From Lepisosteus oculatus (Eukaryota > Chordata > Actinopteri > Semionotiformes > Lepisosteidae), in assembly GCF_040954835.1 (NCBI RefSeq), contig NC_090718.1:14275532-14339531 (forward strand): a stretch of DNA of 64,000 nucleotides, read 5' to 3'. The notes under the pieces were generated by a model that was given only the letters and a program-made list of their open reading frames with translations, was not told the DNA's origin and searched no databases. Within the stretch, counting starts at the first letter, position 1, and each line of letters begins with the position of its first letter. The position numbers and the translations under genes were made by a program. Shown here one piece after another: positions 59,055 to 64,000 of the stretch.

Positions 59055-59762
59055 AGCCTAGTGCAGTGTTGAGAGCCGGGCGCAGGCTGCTCTGAGCTGT
59101 TGACAGAGCTGGCCGTGCTGACATACAGTTGAATTCTACTGTGCAGTCAGTGAGGAGGAGGGGGCAGTGGGGTAGAGGGGATTGCTGCTGTTGTACAGAA
59201 TGTGACAAGCTGACACTGCTCCGTCGCCAGGGGTAATTAGGGTTTTTTTTGTTTTCTGCTGGTGTCACGTCCTGCAGCCTCCACACGCCCCCCAGCACGC
59301 GATAGTGCCAGACGCGCTGGGCACCCTTAAGAGACGGGCGAGTCTGACAGATTCAGGCCTCTGCCAAGGTATGCCCAGTCCCTGGCCTGGTGGGGATCAC
59401 TGTGCAGCATGGTTATCCCCAAGGCTCCACAATGAAGCATCGCTGAGCTGTCGCTGAGCCCGTCACATGTAGCAAACTGGCAATGTGTTTGCTTACAATT
59501 TAACAGAGCTCCGGTTTCCTGTTGCGGAGCATGCTGGCATGGCCCTGGCACCCAAAGTCCACGTCACGTCCCAGCACACCTGCCAGGTCGGATCTGGCCG
59601 GTCTTGAGTCTATTTTTATCAGCAGCACAATCTTGTGAGTCGTTATCGCCAAACTATCTTTCTTTTGCGAGCCATTACTTTCATTTTGCATTATAAGCAA
59701 ATCAGAGTTGTACGGTCTTCGTTTCAATTTTACTTGCCAGATCCAGTCCCTGCTCTGCGTTG

Positions 59763-59770
59763 ATGCAAAT
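59763..59770 (+). promoter_or_regulatory. Octamer motif, arhgef12 intron 1
   Basis: A perfect ATGCAAAT. It is isolated and may be chance. Confidence 0.2.
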
Positions 59771-59818
59771 GTTAACAAGTTTGTCTTTATTTTTATGCGT
59801 AATGCTCTGCCCTCTGTG

Positions 59819-60165
59819 CAGAGTGGCATGGTTGCACAGTGGTTAGTGTTGTTGCTTTCCAGCGCTGGGGCCCTGGGTTCAGTTCCTGAGGAGTTTTCTG
59901 TGTGGAGTTTGTATGTTCTCTGTGTTTGTGGGGGGGGGTTTCTCCAGGTGTTCTGGTTTCCTCCCACAGTCCAAGGACATGCTGGTAGGTTAATAGTCTT
60001 CTGGGAAAATTGGCCGTGGTGTGAGTGTTTGCGTGTTTGTGTCTCTGTGCCCTGCAGTGGACTGGCGTCCTGTCCAGGGCGTACCCTGCCTTGTACGCAT
60101 TGCTTGCCTGGATAGACTCCGGCTCCCCAGCCACCCTGTGCTGGATGAATCAGCTATAAAATAGA
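59819..60165 (+). mobile_element. tRNA-derived SINE family 2, near full length
   Basis: A tRNA-like head (TGGTTGCACAGTGGTTAGTG, B box GGGTTCAGTTCC), then GTGTGGAGTTTGTATGTTC, TTTCCTCCCACAGTCC and GTGGACTGGCGTCCTGTCC, ending in TAAAATAGATGGATGG. Confidence 0.85.
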
Positions 60166-60179
60166 TGGATGGCATCTCT

Positions 60180-60362
60180 TGCACGACGGACCAGGGATCT
60201 TTCCTAACGGGAGGGCTGTGGGTTCAGATCCTGGGCTGGACGCTGCTGTTGCACCTTTAATCAAGAAGCTTCATTAAGCTGTTGCTGCAGCAGCAAATTC
60301 CCAGGCTGTATCAATGGCTGCGAATGAGTCACCTTGGACAAAAGCAGCAGCCAAATAAATTA
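60180..60362 (+). mobile_element. tRNA-derived SINE, V/HE1-like
   Basis: B box GGGTTCAGATCC, the GACGCTGCTGTTGCACC body, and a 3' end CACCTTGGACAAAAGCAGC followed by CAAATAAATTAATAA. That 3' end is the V/HE1-type tail. Confidence 0.75.
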
Positions 60363-62519
60363 ATAACAGCTCCTAATAACAGCAGATGCTATTGCCAATC
60401 AGTTCTTCTCTGGTATCTGGGGTGCCAGGCTGTTTCAGTGCGTGGCTGTAGTTGCAAAGACAGTTAAATCACTTTTTCCAGCGAAGGGCTTTAATCATGG
60501 TTTGTGTGTTTGAGCCGGGGGGGCGTGGTGGAGCTCCAGACTCTCGGTCTCGTACTTGAGGATGAAGTGGGAGGCCCTGCGGAGGCGGCGCTGTCAGCCG
60601 AGCTTTCGGATGGCAACAGTGATGCCGGATGTGACGGGCGTGAGGCCCGAGACTCGGTGACTTCGCACAGCCCTGGAAGAATCCCGGTGTTGCCTGGGCA
60701 GTGCTGCTGCAGGAGGGTGCAGCGTGCTTGTTTTCCACACCAGTATGGGAACTGCTCGCGGGTCTTCACTGCCTTCAGATCTGGGAGGTCTTATTGCTGC
60801 AGTTGTTTGTTTTCACCCGTTCGATCGGACAGTGGGGGAGAAGATGAGAAGCGCAGTGCGTTGTTCTGCCATGACGGCCGTCTCGGTGCCACACTGCGTC
60901 TCCGGAAGCAGGTTTCGGCTTCAAGCCAACATGTAAGATAAATCCGCCGGGCAGCACTGGAGAATGCTGTAGGTCGATAAAACGCCGGGACAGCGGGATG
61001 TTCTCTGAAAGCTTGCTCGACGCTGTTAGAGCGGAGCTGCTCGCAGGCCTGTGTGTGGGGAAAGGCCGCGTGCCGCCCAGTGCTCCCCGCGGAACAGGAA
61101 GCTCAGGAGCATCTGGAGCTCCGCCACAGGAGGCTTCCCAGAGACCTTCGGCCAAGAAACCGGCTCTTTTTTTTCTTTCCCCTGCTTTTTTTTTTGGGTG
61201 CCGCCGGGGCACAACCGCTACTGGGCCACGGCCTGGCCGTCCTCCCTCCTTCCCTTCTCCTGCCCCTACCGGCCTCGGAAAAAGAAATCAAAGCACTTCC
61301 CGAGGCTGGCCCGACTCCGAGCTGCACCTCTAAACCGCCCTCCCCCTGTTCCTGGCCCAGACGGGGGAACTCCCCTCCTGTCCTGCCTGAGGGCTGCTTG
61401 CTAAAGAACCAGCTTTTCTTCTTACCTAGCAAGGGGGGGAAGAAGGGCAGGAAAGCTCGATTTCGGCGAAGTCTGGTGTTTTTGTTTTATTAGTCTGCGT
61501 GTGTAGGAGGTTGTCACGCCAAGGGGGGTGAAAGCGCTGAGCTGCTGAGCTAAACACATCCGTGACAACGACAGAAGTGGCGTCTGGAAAATGTCGCAGG
61601 ACAACCGCCGTGCCCAGAGATTGAGTTGCCATTATACAGAAAATCAATTCAATTAAATCAATTGGGATTTTTGCGTGATTTCTGTCACGGTGTCCTCTAC
61701 CGGCGCTGGTATTGCCGCAGATCGAGCTTGGGGAGGCGGCAGGGCGGGGTTCCACAAGGTCTTCTTGTTTCCTGCATCTGGAAACACTTCCTGCATGTGT
61801 AACCCCAGCTGGTGGCCCCGATAACGAGCAGCCTGCCCCTCCTTCCCACTGCCCGCCTGCCCGCCCGCAGCTCGGAGCGGTTTGCAGGAGTCCAGGCTCT
61901 CTGGCTGGGCTGTGCCGGCTGTGGGTCCTCTCATGACTCTGCGTTCTGGGGCACGCCTCCTGAGCGCAGCAGTCCCCAGTCAGGAGTGAAACAAGCAGCA
62001 AAGAGACCGTCGTATCCCGTATCTCTCTGGGTAGCCTGTCTCAAGCTGGGTTTCCTGGAAAAGCGCTGTCTTCGCGTGTTGAAGGGAAGACTAGCCCGAG
62101 GCTCCTTCAGGAGCTTGTGGATTGAACTGGCCCCAGTTGGGTTGTACTGGCTGTACCCAGTTGGGATGTTCCTGCTCCGTCAAGTGGATGGTGCCGAGAA
62201 CTATCCTCAGCATCGGAAGCTGCCTTGCTCTTCTCCTCCTTTTGGAAATCCTGCTTTGAAAGTCTCGTTGGATTTTGAAAAGTGGGCAGGTTTCCAGATT
62301 GCCCTTTCCCCCTTTTTGCCATCTGATAGACAGAAGCTTCATACCAGTTTGGCAATGTACTGGTTTCGGAGTACAAGACTGAACTTGTCCCACCTGGTGT
62401 TGGCATGCTGAGCAGGTGGCAGTGTTACCACCTTGAAACCTGATCTCAGAAGCTCTGCAAGGCTGGGCCAGGGCAGTAATGTGTTCCATCTCGCTTGTGC
62501 ATCAAGATGTATTTGATAT

Positions 62520-62615
62520 ATTGCTCGGAGGGAGCACATGCAAACTCCACACAAGGTGCCCCATTCCAGAATTGAAGCCAGGACCTAAAACCTGTGAGAC
62601 AGAAGCACTTGCTGC
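62520..62615 (-). mobile_element. tRNA-derived SINE family 2, fragment
   Basis: The + strand holds ACATGCAAACTCCACAC and GAATTGAAGCCAGGACC, the complement of the family's B-box and GGAGTTTGCATGT blocks. Confidence 0.5.
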
Positions 62616-63634
62616 CAACCAGTCCTGGGGTGGGAGACCTGCAACCTGGGAAAATCAGGTTTGTGTTGGAAGTGGTGTTGCCAGACCAGTAGGTGGCGCT
62701 TGTCCCTCTGAACTGGAATTTCCAAACCAGCATCCCAGTGTGGGGAGAAGGGGTGCTGCGCTGAAGGAAGTGCTGTCCTTGTAATGAGATGTTAAATTAA
62801 GGTCCTGATTACTTGGTCATTAAAGGCCTCTAGCACTTACAGAATTAAGGATCTTTGCCCCGCGTCCTGGCTAAATTCCACTTTGGGCTTGTTTCAGTCT
62901 GGACTCCCTAAAGTTCCCCCTTAATTCAGCTGATAAAGCAATTTCTCGCTCCTGTTCTGCTCTGGAGTGGGGATAGTGGCACATCAGCCGGGTGCTGCAC
63001 CTCAGTCCTGGCTGAAATGGGCTCACTCTCATACGGACGGTGCTTTTGGCAGTCTCCGGGCTGAAACGTGCTCTGTTAATACAGAGCTTTGTTGTAATGA
63101 TCGGCACTCTGTGTGGCCGTGACCCCCTGTGGGCAGGCGGAAGAGCTGCGGGACGTGAGAATTGGGAAAAGAGTTGCGACGCTTTTGGGTTTCAATGAGA
63201 GGAGCTGCCACTTCCACTCTGCAAGAGCCGAACTGCAGACCCTGCTTCTCTGCTGTGTCAAAGAGGATCTGCAGTGCACAACTGCAGCCACGCAACCGCG
63301 CTCCCGGGATCTCTCTCCGAACACCTCACAGGCCCCGCACTGCTGGGGCGCCGAGCTTCAAAACCTGCTGTGCATAGCAGGGACTTCATAGTCTCAATCC
63401 AAATGGCTGGTGTGTAGTTTCCATTTTTTTATCTACTCTGAAAGCTACAGTTTCCTCAAAGCATTTTCAAGGTGTTCCACCCTAAAAGAGTCGTGCGAAG
63501 CCTTGCAGAACAGCACGTTTTTGTTTTCAGCTCTTAAGAGCTCTTTTGACAGAGGCCTTTTGTTGCTCAGAATGAGTGTGCGCTGGATGCCACATGGCCC
63601 TGCTGTGGGGCTCCTTCAGGTTATTACTGTAATA

Positions 63635-63780
63635 TTTGTCTATCCAAAGCGACTTGCATTTGTACCTGTGTACACAGCTGGGTGTTTCATTAGAGCGGTT
63701 TGGGCAGAGTACTTGGGTACAACAACAGCCTTGTAATTACAAGTCCAGAGCCCTGCCCACTGCCCCTTGCTGCTGTCAAC
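63635..63780 (-). mobile_element. tRNA-derived SINE, V/HE1-like, partial
   Basis: The + strand contains TATCCAAAGCGACTTGCATT, TACACAGCTGGGTG and TGGGTACAACAACAG, the complement of the common V/HE1-type fish SINE. Confidence 0.65.
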
Positions 63781-64000
63781 AATCACTGATGGGATTACCT
63801 CCTGCCTCTGAGTGTAGCATTGCTGGGTGGCCGGAGAGCCTGTGTACCAGCAATCTTGGGCTTTGCCCTCCCTAAATCCCAGGCTGCGCACAAGGAAAGA
63901 GGGCTGGAAACAAGCCTGTCCCGGGACTCGTTCAGTTGGAAACAAGCCTGAGCAGATAAGAGGAAAGAGGAGGGGGGAGGGCTGGGGCTGCTATCAGCCC

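Larger units (their letters stand above)
48866..64000 (+). other. arhgef12: arhgef12 intron 1 (partial)
   Basis: 15.1 kb of intron that continues past the window. It is GC-rich for the first 2 kb (end of the CpG island), and then carries SINE and LINE fragments, microsatellites and a minisatellite, listed separately. Several long open frames (49981-51039 minus, 56769-57482 plus, 57558-58160 minus, 61426-62001 minus) reflect GC-rich sequence and show no domain. Confidence 0.7.

Noticed and set aside
61426-62411. Open frames of 191 codons (-) and 199 codons (+)
   Set aside because: They overlap each other and look like translated intron sequence.
48866-64000. arhgef12 exon 2
   Set aside because: No frame beginning with an FPLKKP-like sequence after an AG acceptor was found, so it lies beyond the window.

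Overview
The window is a piece of a vertebrate nuclear genome, most probably a ray-finned fish. Three genes stand on the + strand in one row: pou2f3, tlcd5 (tmem136) and the first coding exon of arhgef12. This is, as I recall it, the order and orientation on human 11q23.3. The repeats are fish-like: a young Tc1 transposon, tRNA-derived SINEs, 5S-rRNA-derived SINEs and CR1/L2-like LINE debris, with no Alu or mammalian L1. A non-teleost fish such as a gar or bowfin is my guess and is not proven.

Layout. 1-10.8 kb is intergenic. It holds a GC-rich start with a pentanucleotide array, a 5S-type SINE, a complete Tc1 element (2692-4322) with an open 339-residue transposase, a tRNA-SINE and several octamer motifs. 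10.86-32.8 kb is pou2f3: a GC-rich promoter, 13 coding exons that join in perfect frame to 417 codons, and a 1.5-kb 3'UTR. 33.2-39.7 kb is tlcd5: a probable first exon at a GC-rich promoter and two coding exons (240 codons). 39.7-47.6 kb is intergenic, with SINEs, a CRE-like cluster and an orphan GC-rich island. 47.6-48.87 kb is the CpG-island promoter, 5'UTR and coding exon 1 of arhgef12, with a phase-2 splice donor. From 48.87 kb to the end is arhgef12 intron 1, with SINE fragments and a 36-bp minisatellite.

How the genes relate. POU2F3 is an octamer-binding POU-homeodomain factor (the tuft-cell regulator in mammals). TLCD5 is a multi-pass TLC-domain membrane protein. ARHGEF12 is a RhoA exchange factor. 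They share synteny, not a known pathway. The most interesting regulatory signal is that nine perfect octamers (ATGCAAAT or its complement) lie between 6.3 and 30.4 kb, around and inside pou2f3. One is in its promoter and two form a tandem pair 10 bp apart, which suggests autoregulation.

I found no unknown protein system. The novelty lies in regulation (octamer cluster, possible second TATA promoter, possible tlcd5 N-terminal extension) and in repeat biology (near-identical Tc1 TIRs, full-length 5S-headed SINEs, a perfect 29-bp fold-back). Exon calls come from reading frame, splice sites and remembered family sequences; no alignment was run.
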